A stretch of DNA of 61,046 nt, from the NCBI GenBank assembly GCA_022539475.1, contig VCMS01000409.1:18432-79477 (forward strand). Reading direction: 5' to 3'. The notes under the pieces were generated by a model, which was not told the origin of the DNA, did no database searches, and saw nothing but the letters and a program-made list of their open reading frames with translations. The translations under genes and the position numbers were made by a program. Below are positions 41,020-50,965 of this stretch, in pieces; position 1 is the stretch's first letter; each line of letters starts with the position of its first letter. The DNA comes from Gracilaria domingensis. Taxonomy: Eukaryota > Rhodophyta > Florideophyceae > Gracilariales > Gracilariaceae.

Positions 41020-42615
41020 TTAGAACTTCAGAAACTGGACAACGCCACCGCTCTCGCCAACCCAGGCCTCAATCGAAACCTGGCTAGCTCTTGCAAAACT
41101 CGCACGAGCTTTGCGAAACTCACTCCGCAGGCGTCTTGTGGCCATAAGACGGCAGCGTTTAGCCTCCCGAGCAGGACCAAGCTTGATTAGCCTTCGAATA
41201 TCTGCCGCTGTCTCTTTATATGCAGCTTTATCGTTACCACTGTCCTTCAAACCGCCACCTCTTTTCCCGCTCTGTTTGTCTTCTTTTCGCATTTGAAGCG
41301 CTTCTAAAACATTCTCGGAAGTGATATGGGAACCAGCGGTTGTATGGATTGGAATGTGACCGCTGTTGTCCACGCAAGAATCTCTAAGCAAAGTACGTCC
41401 GTGCTTCGAAAACCTATCCAACAACTGTGCAACACTAACCGCATCAACTCTGGTTCCTAATCTGCGCTCCATATAGAGCCTAAGTGGCTCGAAGTTTGTA
41501 CCCATCACTTCTGGACCGCATATGCTGCTTCTCTGGAAACCAGAGCCGCTATTTGGTGCATTGTGAGAACGATCATATGCGTCATGGATACATTGTCTAA
41601 CATCAAAGGCATTCAGTCTGGTCTTCAGCCTGGCAGCTTTATGCAGCTCCTGCTGCAAAAGTGACTTATACAAATTGACAACACTCACATCCAGTGGCGG
41701 CGTGACGTGAGAGGTATGCGCAGGCAGAGCCAGAACAATTTCATTGTTATCTCCGAATAGCTTCAGCGTTCGATACTGGATATGCGCACCATATCCATCT
41801 AAGATCATGAGCAGACGCTGTCTACTTGCGCGAAGTGATTTTGTCTCGTCCAAGAAACATTTTGCCCATTCAAACACAATCTGTGAGTCTGCACCTGGAG
41901 GATTACGTTGCAAAAGATAGCATTCTGGTAGCACAGAATGCAAGGTTTGCGTAACGTTTCGAACTCTTATGAAGTGCGCAAGTTTCCCTGGAAAGATGAC
42001 CACCGGTTTGTAGGCTCGTCCATCAGCCGAGACGATGGGGATGATAGTGACACGATCAAGTGTGCCTTTGGTAGTTAATGCCTTCTGCACAAGAGTCATG
42101 CCCTTTGTGCCGATTCCTTTACGCAAGCTTCGGCCTTTCATTTTCTCGAATGATACCCCAGACTGGAATGTTTTAAAGATATGCTCCGGATTTTTAATAT
42201 TATAGCACTTCATTACCGCGTCTACCCTGGCAATGTGTTTGGCCAGATTCTCTAGAGTGACTGCCTGCACTGACTTGTCGTCTATCATCTGAACATGTTG
42301 TATGTGAAGACATTTGCGCCGCAGAAAGTATGTCACCCATCGATTAGACGGCCAGTTTTCATATGAGTTTATTTGTTTCTTACGTTCTGAGGACAAAAAA
42401 GAAATATATTCTTGCACAAGGTCGCGTAGACCATTTCGGGAAAGCGGGGTATTGTTTTCAGTGTAGTTTACTACTGCCTCTGCAATAGTGTGTTCTTTAA
42501 TAGTACTCAGCTCCGTAGGTCTTCCCCGGCGATTGAACTCAAACTTAATATCTTCTGGACATTGCAGTTGGGCTTTAGTTACTTCTGTAGATTGCCATGC
42601 GCGCCGTATGGTCAT
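41020..42615 (-). CDS. pogo/Tigger-like DDE_1 transposase with a missing first catalytic Asp
   Basis: An intact 531-residue ORF. The N-terminal third has helix-turn-helix character (TIAEAVVNYTENNTPLSRNG; WPSNRWVTYFLRRKCL), the usual CENP-B/HTH-type DNA-binding region. The DDE_1 core has ILDGYGAH (Asp273) and HTSHVTPPLDVSVVNLYK (Asp309), with 35 residues between them. The first motif, normally N-x-DE-T-G-F after PEHIF, reads PEHIFKTFQSGVSF, so Asp-Glu is Phe150-Gln151. The rest is well kept with no stop, which is odd for a dead gene and hints at selection for DNA binding. The C-terminal tail is basic (EAKRCRLMATRRLRSEFRK). Terminal inverted repeats were not identified with certainty. Confidence 0.75.
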   Translation of the reverse strand: MTIRRAWQSTEVTKAQLQCPEDIKFEFNRRGRPTELSTIKEHTIAEAVVNYTENNTPLSRNGLRDLVQEYISFLSSERKKQINSYENWPSNRWVTYFLRRKCLHIQHVQMIDDKSVQAVTLENLAKHIARVDAVMKCYNIKNPEHIFKTFQSGVSFEKMKGRSLRKGIGTKGMTLVQKALTTKGTLDRVTIIPIVSADGRAYKPVVIFPGKLAHFIRVRNVTQTLHSVLPECYLLQRNPPGADSQIVFEWAKCFLDETKSLRASRQRLLMILDGYGAHIQYRTLKLFGDNNEIVLALPAHTSHVTPPLDVSVVNLYKSLLQQELHKAARLKTRLNAFDVRQCIHDAYDRSHNAPNSGSGFQRSSICGPEVMGTNFEPLRLYMERRLGTRVDAVSVAQLLDRFSKHGRTLLRDSCVDNSGHIPIHTTAGSHITSENVLEALQMRKEDKQSGKRGGGLKDSGNDKAAYKETAADIRRLIKLGPAREAKRCRLMATRRLRSEFRKARASFARASQVSIEAWVGESGGVVQFLKF

Positions 42616-43614
42616 TACCAGGAGGTCATATCGCTGAGAGAGAACGTTCTAGGACGTTGTTAAAGAAAGCAGTTGAAAAACGGCTTCTCGAAAAGACTCG
42701 AAAGTAAACGCCATTGGGGGCATTGCTGGCGGTAACCATGGCACAGTCGTGCTGGTAGGAGGTTATAAGCGTTGAAGTTTGTATTGGTGCGTCGTAGAAA
42801 GCGCGCGCTTTTTTAAACTGTTCTCTTGAGAGATCGAAATCGCTCTACATCTCTCTTAAGAGAGATGTAAAGCCGGAAAGAGTGTGGTTTTTTTGGAAGG
42901 GGAGCAGAACTGGCAGATTTTGTGGTGTTGTGGCGTTGTCAATTTATTTTCTTTTTGTCAATTTAAGGATCGGACAGTTACTTTAGTTCTTTTGAGTGCT
43001 TTGCATTCTTTGCATTCGGTTAATGCTGTCGCTGCTCTCCGTCGTTTTAGAGATGTTAACGACAAGCGCTTGATGTGTGATACGTTGCACGTTTAAGACT
43101 TGTGACTCAATTAAGTGCTACCTTAAGATGCCGTACGTTTCGGAACATGTTGGTGTGTTTACCGGACCCTACAGTGCTCGCGGCGCAGAGGTGGCGAAAC
43201 TGGTGGTTGACACCGAAAACAGGAGTAATGGGCACTTTTACAATAAATGAGGTGCTGTTTGGCCGCTGTAGAGGTTTGCTAAAACAGACAGAGAGGACAA
43301 TCTCTTTCCCAATTACTTGTAGACCGCGAACGACAGCGAAGCGTTTACTGGTCTGGGCCGTTGCTTGAGACGCGCGTAACACGTTTCTCTGCCTCAGATT
43401 CGTTTTGCTACGCGATCGTTGAGTGTTTTCTTTTTAGGGCCGTTCTTAACAAGTGTTGACGTTGCGTTGTGTTGATGCATACTTTAAGATCCTTAAAGAA
43501 TCATGTAGAGTAAATTAATGTATGTCGTGTCCACATGACACACGTTTCTTCTTTGATAGGCCACTCAATTTTCGCTACAATGCTCTTGATCCATCCGTAC
43601 TATGCGTCCCGCCG
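42616..43614. other. Intergenic, upstream of the DDE_1 gene
   Basis: Non-coding by inspection. A small palindrome, atctctcttaagagagat, at about 42850-42867 is the only structure noted and could lie at the element end. Confidence 0.35.
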
Positions 43615-43870
43615 GCGGCTGCCAACGACTGCTCCGTGATCCGCGTACCGCCAGAGCCCGTGTATCGCCGGAGCCCTTCGGCAGCCAACGACTGCTCCGT
43701 GCTCCGCGTACTGCCGAAGTCCCTTGCACCTCCGTTTCCGACCTACCGCCAACGACTGCTCCATGATCTGCGTATCGCCAACGACTGCCCCGTGATCTGC
43801 GCACCGCCAACACACTTTGTATCTTTGCTCCCAGCCTAGCGCCAACGACTGCTGCGTGATCTGCGTACTT
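43615..43870. repeat. Minisatellite, motif of about 33 bp
   Basis: Five or so copies of gccaacgactgctccgtgat followed by ctgcgtaccgcc, starting near 43619, 43686, 43747, 43778 and 43831, with irregular spacers. Both strands read open because the unit is a multiple of three in places, but the sequence is low in complexity. Confidence 0.75.
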
Positions 43871-44188
43871 CCAAAGCGCCTCGTACTTACGTCGCAGAGC
43901 CCAGAAAGCGATCAAGACGAATGATTCTTTCGTAGTCGGTACACTGCCGAAAACACTTCAACCTCTAGCATCTCCGTTCTCGATCGAAGACCTCAATCTC
44001 AACACAGCATCTTCCAACAACTACAGTTCTCATGAGCACGAAGAACACAGAATGAGTTCCATACAATCAAGTTCTTCTCCGTATTTCTCATAGATTGTCT
44101 CTGTACTTCTACAAAGCTTTTTTGCTTTCGGTCTACATGTAACAGCTCTTGTTACGGATAATAACACTGCAATCTCAACAATTTCAAC

Positions 44189-45436
44189 ATGGTATCAATC
44201 CAAACGGCTCCTAATCTGATCTTTATGCAAGCCGCTGTGACACTGAATTTAGTGCAGACCTCTGTGTCAATATTGAAGACACAAGTGATCCAGAAGCCCG
44301 TAGCAGTTAGACGTCCTTCGTTAGTGCGGCGCACTAGATCATTCGAAGATTTGGAGCCTACTCTTAATGCGCAGTCTTTCAAGAAGGCATTTCGCATGAA
44401 CAAAGAGGTATTTCATAAGCTACATTCAAAGGTCTCACATTTACTGACAAAGAATAAGGAAATGGGCAGAAGATCACGCAGGCCAGCTTTTTCGTCGAGG
44501 ACAAGGCTTGCAATAGCCTTACGGATGCTTGCAGGCTCTAGTTATATCGACATTATGATTGGATTTGGTGTAGGTGCATCAACACCGTACGCCGTCTTTC
44601 ATGAAACGTGCAATGCGTTAATGACGGAACTGACACTTCCTGGTATCCCAAGTAGCATGGAGGATTTCGAGCGTCTTTCGAAAGGCTTTAGACATTCACG
44701 AAGGAACGGAATCCCATTTGTAGGCTGCATAGGAACCATCGATGGCAAAGCGGTAAAGATAAGGAAGCCATCATGCCGAGCTTTTTATTGTCGAAAAGGG
44801 TATTACTCCCTTCCAGTTCAAGCTGTTGTGGACCCATCCTACCGGTTTTTGGATGTTTCAATAAGATGTGTGGGATCCACACACGACGCACTCACCCATT
44901 CAGTTTCCAAGCTTGGTAGATACCTCGAAAAGAATGGACTCCGTGTAGAATTTTGGATTGCCGGTGACGAGGCGTACCTTTGCACCGAAAGCCTCATAAC
45001 ACCAATTCCTCATTCTCAGGTTTCGTTTTGGTGGGAGGATGGCTTCAATTTTTTTCATTCGTCTTTACGCGTTGACGTCGAGCAAGCATTTGGTATGCTT
45101 GTCGCGCGATGGAGAATTCTAAACTTTTTACATTTTGATGTCCCAGTTTGTTGCCGGACTGTTTCTTTGTGCATGAAACTGCACAATTTTTGTATAGATA
45201 ATCGTGGGAATAGTGTGAAGGACATATCAAACGACGAGGAATGCCAAGCAAGTGACGGTGCAAGATCGTGGTACAAAACGTGGAAAAATCAGCGCTGGGC
45301 TGACGTGGTTTCTGGATCAAACGAAGGGGACGAGAAATGCCGTTCGTTAAAGAGGGAGGCATTGGTGAAGATCATCAAAGAAAAATGTTTGAGAAGACCT
45401 TCCGTTCGGGAAGCTCCGGTATATTGCTTTGAGTGA
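44189..45436 (+). CDS. PIF/Harbinger transposase (DDE_Tnp_4)
   Basis: An intact 415-residue ORF. An N-terminal region of about 90 residues precedes a helix-turn-helix-like segment (RTRLAIALRMLAGSSYIDIM, then FGVGASTPYAVF). The catalytic triad is complete: Asp185 in GTIDGKAVKI, Asp260 in WIAGDEAYL and Glu298 in RVDVEQAFGMLVARWRIL. This matches the DDE_Tnp_4 superfamily used by PIF/Harbinger elements, which insert at short TA-rich sites with an accessory Myb-like protein. It ends at TGA. The unknown minus-strand gene at 48517-49710 is a conceivable partner but is 3 kb away. Confidence 0.85.
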   Translation: MVSIQTAPNLIFMQAAVTLNLVQTSVSILKTQVIQKPVAVRRPSLVRRTRSFEDLEPTLNAQSFKKAFRMNKEVFHKLHSKVSHLLTKNKEMGRRSRRPAFSSRTRLAIALRMLAGSSYIDIMIGFGVGASTPYAVFHETCNALMTELTLPGIPSSMEDFERLSKGFRHSRRNGIPFVGCIGTIDGKAVKIRKPSCRAFYCRKGYYSLPVQAVVDPSYRFLDVSIRCVGSTHDALTHSVSKLGRYLEKNGLRVEFWIAGDEAYLCTESLITPIPHSQVSFWWEDGFNFFHSSLRVDVEQAFGMLVARWRILNFLHFDVPVCCRTVSLCMKLHNFCIDNRGNSVKDISNDEECQASDGARSWYKTWKNQRWADVVSGSNEGDEKCRSLKREALVKIIKEKCLRRPSVREAPVYCFE

Positions 45437-45918
45437 GCATGGCAGTTGGGAGGCATATCTGTAGCGGTCGTACTGGTCTAGGGGGAAAGCGGTTGATTAG
45501 AAAAAGGTATTCTCAGTGTCTGAACGTTTTTTTGTCCCAGAGACTTTCTGGCTCACAGCGAAATTACGGGCTCACGCTTGCCTTTGGCACCAGCGAAGGA
45601 TAAAGAGCTTTTTCTACCGGAATCAAGCTTAGATCTGAACCATCTGCGGAAGACTCCATTTACAAGGTCTTGAAGCAATTCCATCCAGTTTTGGATGCAT
45701 CTGACTCAATACCTCTTAAATGGAGACTTGCTGTTCCTGTAGAGTTCAGTGGCCATGTCCATCATGAACTCTTTCGTAGCACCATACCATGCGACGAAAG
45801 AGTTCACGGACATGGCCACAGAGCGGTGCAAGAACGACTCAGAGGTGGAGACGAGGTCACTTAGACTGCCAGGGTTGGAGGTAAGTGAGGGCTTTTATGG
45901 GGAACAACTGGAGTATGG
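45437..45918. other. Intergenic, contains a hairpin
   Basis: No gene is supported apart from the inverted repeat annotated separately. Confidence 0.4.
45749..45819. repeat. Hairpin, arms of about 26-29 bp
   Basis: gtggccatgtcc followed by atgaactctttcgt (45749-45777) is inverted at 45794-45819, with a 3-nt bulge and one mismatch and a 16-nt loop. Like the hairpin at 31900 it is non-coding and has no flanking gene. Confidence 0.7.
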
Positions 45919-46540
45919 ATGATAATGGTCGAGAATGAATTGTGTAGTACTTGGAGCTCCGGAGGTGGTACCATTCGTGTAGATGAGGCGGCTCGCGATA
46001 CGAGCCGTGAAGGGAATGGTACTGTGAGCGGCATTACGATTTCGAATTCTAGCGCGGAGATTGTCGTAGCGGGTGAAGATGGATCTATCGATATCGTTGA
46101 CATCGATTCGCGCACACCAATCGAGGCCTTTGAAGTGGTTCATACGCTTTCACTAGATCAATTAACAACCGATGGAAAAAAGCTGATTTTTGGAGGACAT
46201 GATGGGTACGGGGGGGATCTGAGATATCAATAACCACAAGTGAATTAAGGAATGGCATGAACATACAAGACCTGTTGCGGGCATTGCATTGAGTGAAGAT
46301 GGTAAGGAACTGGCATCCGCAAGTTCTGATGGCTCAATACGAGTGTAGGATATACAGAACCCCGATTTGAAATGTACTATTCTGACAGAAAGTAAGCCAT
46401 CCATGTGGAGCGTATTTTTCGGCGGGGAGTCTGGACGAGACATAATTCCAGTTGACAACAACTGGTTGATGACCCTTTGGCAGGATGATACGGAGATTCG
46501 CTCGGTTACCCAAACGGAAGCTGTTTGGCATTTGAGTTGA
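45919..46540 (+). pseudogene. WD40-repeat protein pseudogene
   Basis: Collinear WD40 blades are visible: SGITISNSSAEIVVAGEDGS with IDIVDI, then LTTDGKKLIFGGHDG, then HTRPVAGIALSEDGKELASA with SSDGSIRV. The frame changes in a G7 run near 46210. It then meets TGA at 46241-46243 and TAG at 46346-46348, where the blade Trp of V-W-D is expected (TGG to TAG). It ends at TGA 46538-46540. Only about three blades remain, so this is a fragment of a scaffold-type propeller protein. Confidence 0.65.
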
Positions 46541-47649
46541 GAAGTGGTGTTTCGAGAGTTTGGAATGGAAGTCAGTTGTTCTGAAGATGATCACGTTTGA
46601 TGCTTTGGCAATAAGGTGTATCTTGTGTGTAACGATGGAGCCACCAAGCGAGGTTTAGGATCACTTGAAGGAAGCATGCCGCGGAGACATTGGGAGTACT
46701 CTGCATGCAAGAGCACATTTTGCGTGGCGACTTCTGCTGGCTTAGTAGGCTATCTGATACTTCATTCTTCATAGCCAAAAGGCGACTGTCATCGTAATCA
46801 TCAAGAGTTTATAATGGTCCAGTTTCCATTTGTGCTTGCAGCGTGTAAACTTTGAACTGCCACAGAGACAATTTCTCCATGAACAATCAAGAAATACTGT
46901 TGCAATTCTCTTCGAAGCTTACCTTGTTCCTACAAAAGTTATCAAGGTTTGTCAAACGCGGCATTAAGGATTCAGGCACCCGAGGCTGAACGAAAGTTTC
47001 ATCAACAGCAAATAGAGCTAAACAAGAATCACACCGCAACCGCTTTATCGAAAGTCCTTCAAAAAACGGTCTCTAACAAGATTAGGCCTACCACAAGCGA
47101 GCTACGATACGTCAGATATGTTTGTGGCACGAAAAGCAGAGGTTCTATTAGCCCAGCTTTCTACGGGACACGTTCCGACAAATACAACCAATTGCATCGT
47201 ACATGAACGGGGAGAACTGAGAGGTGTAGTTGCAGTGCAAACGTCAAAACGGACCCAGAACCCGTAATATTGGGATGTGTTCTGACAAGCGCCTCTCGCC
47301 GAGAAATACTTCCTCCGTTTACTGCACGAGAGAATCTTAGTCTTCAATATTTGATTAGACAACAGCCACATAGGTTGCTGACCTTCTTAAAGAGAGAGAA
47401 ATTTCTGTAACTAATGTTCCACTTCTACCTAGGAATTAGAGGTCGATGTCCGAAATAAAGAAGAGAAGAACAAGATAAGAGTCACCCTGAGAGAAGAACT
47501 GCTTCGAAGAAGAGTTGCGGTGAAACAAAACCCCGACCGTGCTAATGCACAAGTGTGACATCTGCAACCAAACCAGAGAAGCGAAAAGCGAAGCGCGCAG
47601 CTCAGACCGCGACCAAGAAAGTGCTGAAGATTTTGAATCGTGCAGGTTC

Positions 47650-47960
47650 GCGTGGGCTGTTTTCCTGCCGCCGAGTTGCTCTGTGCCAGCGTTATCGTAG
47701 ATTCCGGACTCGCAGCGGAGTCGCTCTGTGGTAAACGTTCTCGAGGCTTTTGACTCGCGGCAGAGTCGCTCTGTGCCGAGCCTTCTTATGGCCTCTGCAC
47801 CGGCAGTCGCTCTGTGCCAAGCTTTCCGGTGGCTTCTGAACTCGCAGTCTCTCTGTGCCAGACGTTCTCGTGGTCTCTTGACTGGCAGTCACTCAGTGCC
47901 AAACGTTCTCATGGCTGCTTGACTCGCGGCAGAGTCGCTCTGTGCCAAACGTTTTCAAAG
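47650..47960. repeat. Minisatellite, unit of about 47-50 bp
   Basis: Six or seven degenerate copies of gactcgcggcagagtcgctc tgtgccaaacgttctc. Each unit contains an internal inverted gactcgc/gcggagtc-type pair, so single units can form small hairpins. The best copies are around 47745 and 47920. Confidence 0.75.
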
Positions 47961-48277
47961 ATGATCTGGATACACTCTAAGTCGGGAATTCGCCTGCCGG
48001 GAAGTTTTGGTCTTCATCGTATGGTGTGACCCACATCGCGTTCTTGCCGAACCAGCCACGCTTTGACAGCGCGCTATCATCCGTAGTGAAAAGAGGTGGA
48101 TGGAAGACTCGGCTGCTGCAGTCTTGGGCTTCACAAGTATTATGGTCTTGTCTTCCGAACGTCTCCGACCCAGATTGAGTTATTTGAAGGCACACACAGT
48201 GAGGTGGAACACATGCTCTGATCTCGTAGCTGCCTTATCTGAGATCTGAGTGAAAAGAAGCTCCGTACGCAGAAAAA

Positions 48278-48297
48278 GAGAGAGAGAGAGAGAGAGA
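48278..48297. repeat. GA microsatellite
   Basis: A run of about ten AG dinucleotides. Confidence 0.9.
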
Positions 48298-48516
48298 TTT
48301 GTTGCGCTGAAGAGCGATGAAGATATACATCACATGCAAAGCAAAGAGAGAATCCCTGAAGGAATTGACCACAAGAAGATCATCCAGCGAATTTAGTAAC
48401 TACACAACGTGATCGTTCCCTCCACCATCTGGTGCTCTGCGAAACAGGAGTCACCACGACCACAATAAAATCTAGACACAAGCAAAACAAAACAAAGAGG
48501 TGATACGACTGGTCAG

Positions 48517-49710
48517 TCACGTTTCATCCTCAGGTTGATGATTCTTACCGTTATCAACTCCTTCAATAAACCTCTTGTACGTTTGCTTTTTTCGCTGTAA
48601 AAGGTTTTCAACCATTCTTGCCACCTCTTCGTCCACTCCATCTTTAGCCCGCTTAACTTTATCAACGCAGTCCAAGACCTCGTCGAAAAGTAGGCATTCT
48701 TCTTGAGATCTCGTGCGTTTTCGGTCGGTTATAACGCTTTGAGCCCTCTGCAGCTCAACCTGGGCCTCCATTATGTTATTGCATCTATCAATGCGCTTGT
48801 AAATATCGTCAAAAATCTGCTGCAGCTCGCTACTTTTTCGTTTCTGAGATGTCGATTTTGCACCACGCACAATATCCGTACCGGGATCTTTGCCATCATC
48901 ATCTGCGTGAGTTTCTCCGACCTTGATCAACTTTGTTGAAATCTGTAGAATCTCCATGACGGGGTGTTCTGTGAACACCTTGCAAACGACAAAGAACAGC
49001 AGAATGCGCTTAGACTTAGCGTTCAACTGAAAGCTACCGTCATACTCTAGAAAATCGTAGATTCGGGCTGGGTCGTTTTGTCCTGAGGCTGACCATCGGT
49101 CAAACACTTTGGTGAACGCAGCCTTGTTGCTAAAGAAAGTGGTCTTCAGTTGCTCTCCAGGTCTATGCTTTATTGGACGACTGTTAGAATCAATCTCATC
49201 GACAAAGCCCTTGAAACTCTCTTTAGAATCACCGGCTTTGTTATTGAAGCGCTTCTCGACAATAGTCCAGTACGAATCTCTTGTAACGCGATTATCCAGT
49301 TTTATGCTATCCATCTGATCACCCATCGCTTTCTGTATCGCAAAACGACATTGCGGATCATCTCGCAATAGCACCAGTAATCTAGCGAATTCATTTACAT
49401 TAAACGAATATGCCGGCTCTGCTTTGCCGTGAAGCCTCTGCTCAGTTCTGCTCTGTCTTTGAATTGATCTCGAAACCAACGAAATAACCTGCCCTCCTTC
49501 ATCTTGAAACACTTGGTTCACAATCGTCATCAAGTCCGGTAGAATTTCCAACGTACACAATGAAGAAATTGGTTTCTTTTCCCAATCTTCGTATCCTGTT
49601 AGCGCTTGGTGGTTCGAAATCAGAGCAGTTAAAGAGGTACCTTTTGTGTTCATCACAAAGACGTGAACTAAAATGCGAGCGATAAGTTCATCCTTTGTTC
49701 TATCACGTAC
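48517..49710 (-). pseudogene. Unknown gene truncated by a gypsy LTR
   Basis: About 397 codons remain, from TVRDRTKDELIARILVHVF to a natural TGA. The frame runs on for 64 further codons into the LTR, which is not original sequence, so the true N-terminus was lost or displaced when the retroelement inserted. Visible parts: a helical region around SYWTIVEKRFNNKAGDSKES that resembles a Myb/trihelix-type DNA-binding fold but is not convincing; a bipartite basic segment (TSQKRKSSELQQI); and a C-terminal helical stretch (IYKRIDRCNNIMEAQVELQ, VARMVENLLQRKKQTYKRF). A role as a transposon accessory protein is possible. No family is firmly recognised. Confidence 0.5.
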
Positions 49711-50202
49711 TGTAGTGCAACGCGATTGCGGGACTCCTTCGCTGATGCGATTCATAACATGCACGGCGATGCCGGGAGGTGGTGGCACACAGTATGAGTA
49801 ACTGGTGAGATCAGCCCATTCTTGGGTATACTTAATATTAGAATTAGTGTTACGAGGTGCACGGCCTAGCCGGTGAGTCACACACGTGTGGGAAGTTTGC
49901 ACCCATTAGTTGGGGTATTTTAGATGTTTATTTTAGATATTTTCGCTACACCGCTTGACAGTGGGTTGGCACTCTACACTACTTAGTAGGTTGAGCTGCA
50001 CCCATTGCCGGGGAAGTAAACGGACTAACCGAGTGTTCGCCTCTAACTTACCACCCTCGCTGTGTGATAGCCTCCTTGCGGAGAGTCGCCACCGTGTGTC
50101 GGGTACGTTATCCGCCTGGCGGCATCATTAACACCACTACCGCTTTCACGTGTTTACTTTGTGTGTGTTTTATTTACTTCTGTCTCTGTTATACAGGTAG
50201 CA
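49711..50202 (+). repeat. 5' LTR of the gypsy element (right boundary estimated)
   Basis: It begins TGTAGTGCAACGCG, identical to the start of the 3' copy at 60899. The right end is estimated from a CA followed five bases later by TGGTGTACCGG, a possible primer-binding site. The real end cannot be fixed because the 3' LTR is incomplete. Confidence 0.6.
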
Positions 50203-50965
50203 CTACTTGGTGTACCGGTGCATACCGTTCGTGGCTCGACACACTCGCATGGCCTATTACCGCTCTCGCGTGTCATCGCCACACTCGTGGGTACCGCGTG
50301 CTACGCACGTGACGCTACTGCCGACTTGTGTCGTGTGTTCTCTACCGCTGGACGCGTCTTCTTCACCGCTTCGCTCCCTACATTACTTGGGAAGGGTCGA
50401 CCCCGGTCTTACACCCGGCATTGTCGTGTCGTACCTGTGGGAGCGCTCTAGTGCTGTGCTCACCTCTTGAGAGAGGGTCTGAACCGCCTTTGCGTGTTTT
50501 TCCCCATCGCTGGGTTTTGCACAACAATTGGTCTCCCGACTTAGAAGTCGCGTTGATCCAGCAAGTTTGTTTTCTGATCAATTACCGGCTTGCCGGTTCG
50601 TTTCTGGTCGTGGAGATACACTACACAGTTTTTACTGGAAGGCTTAGCCGACAGACGTCCTGTTGGTACTGTTTTCCTCATTTTGGGTTGTTGTTTGGAC
50701 ACGGTTCACTACCGGTGGCACTACCTATTTCCGTAGTGTGTGATTCCCGTCGGTACGGTTGTTGTCACCCCGTTTGGGCTGTCTACTGTTCCCAGCAATC
50801 TGGTCGAATCAGCCCAATTCCGTATACGGCTGTTCCCGTTGGTACGGTTGGTTCGTCCGATTTGTCGGTTATCGTCACTCGTGTGAGGACGCTACACTCA
50901 TTCGAGGTTAATTTGTTGTTTTGCTTTCCTGTTCCCAGTTTTCTGGTTGTATCTCGTCGTGGAAG

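Larger units (their letters stand above)
46541..48516. other. Gene-poor spacer with simple repeats
   Basis: No gene is supported. It contains a minisatellite (47650-47960) and a GA run, both listed separately. Confidence 0.45.

Noticed and set aside
43615..47960. Spaced direct repeats as CRISPR arrays
   Set aside because: Units are degenerate, spacers are not uniform or unique, no cas genes are present, and the context is eukaryotic.
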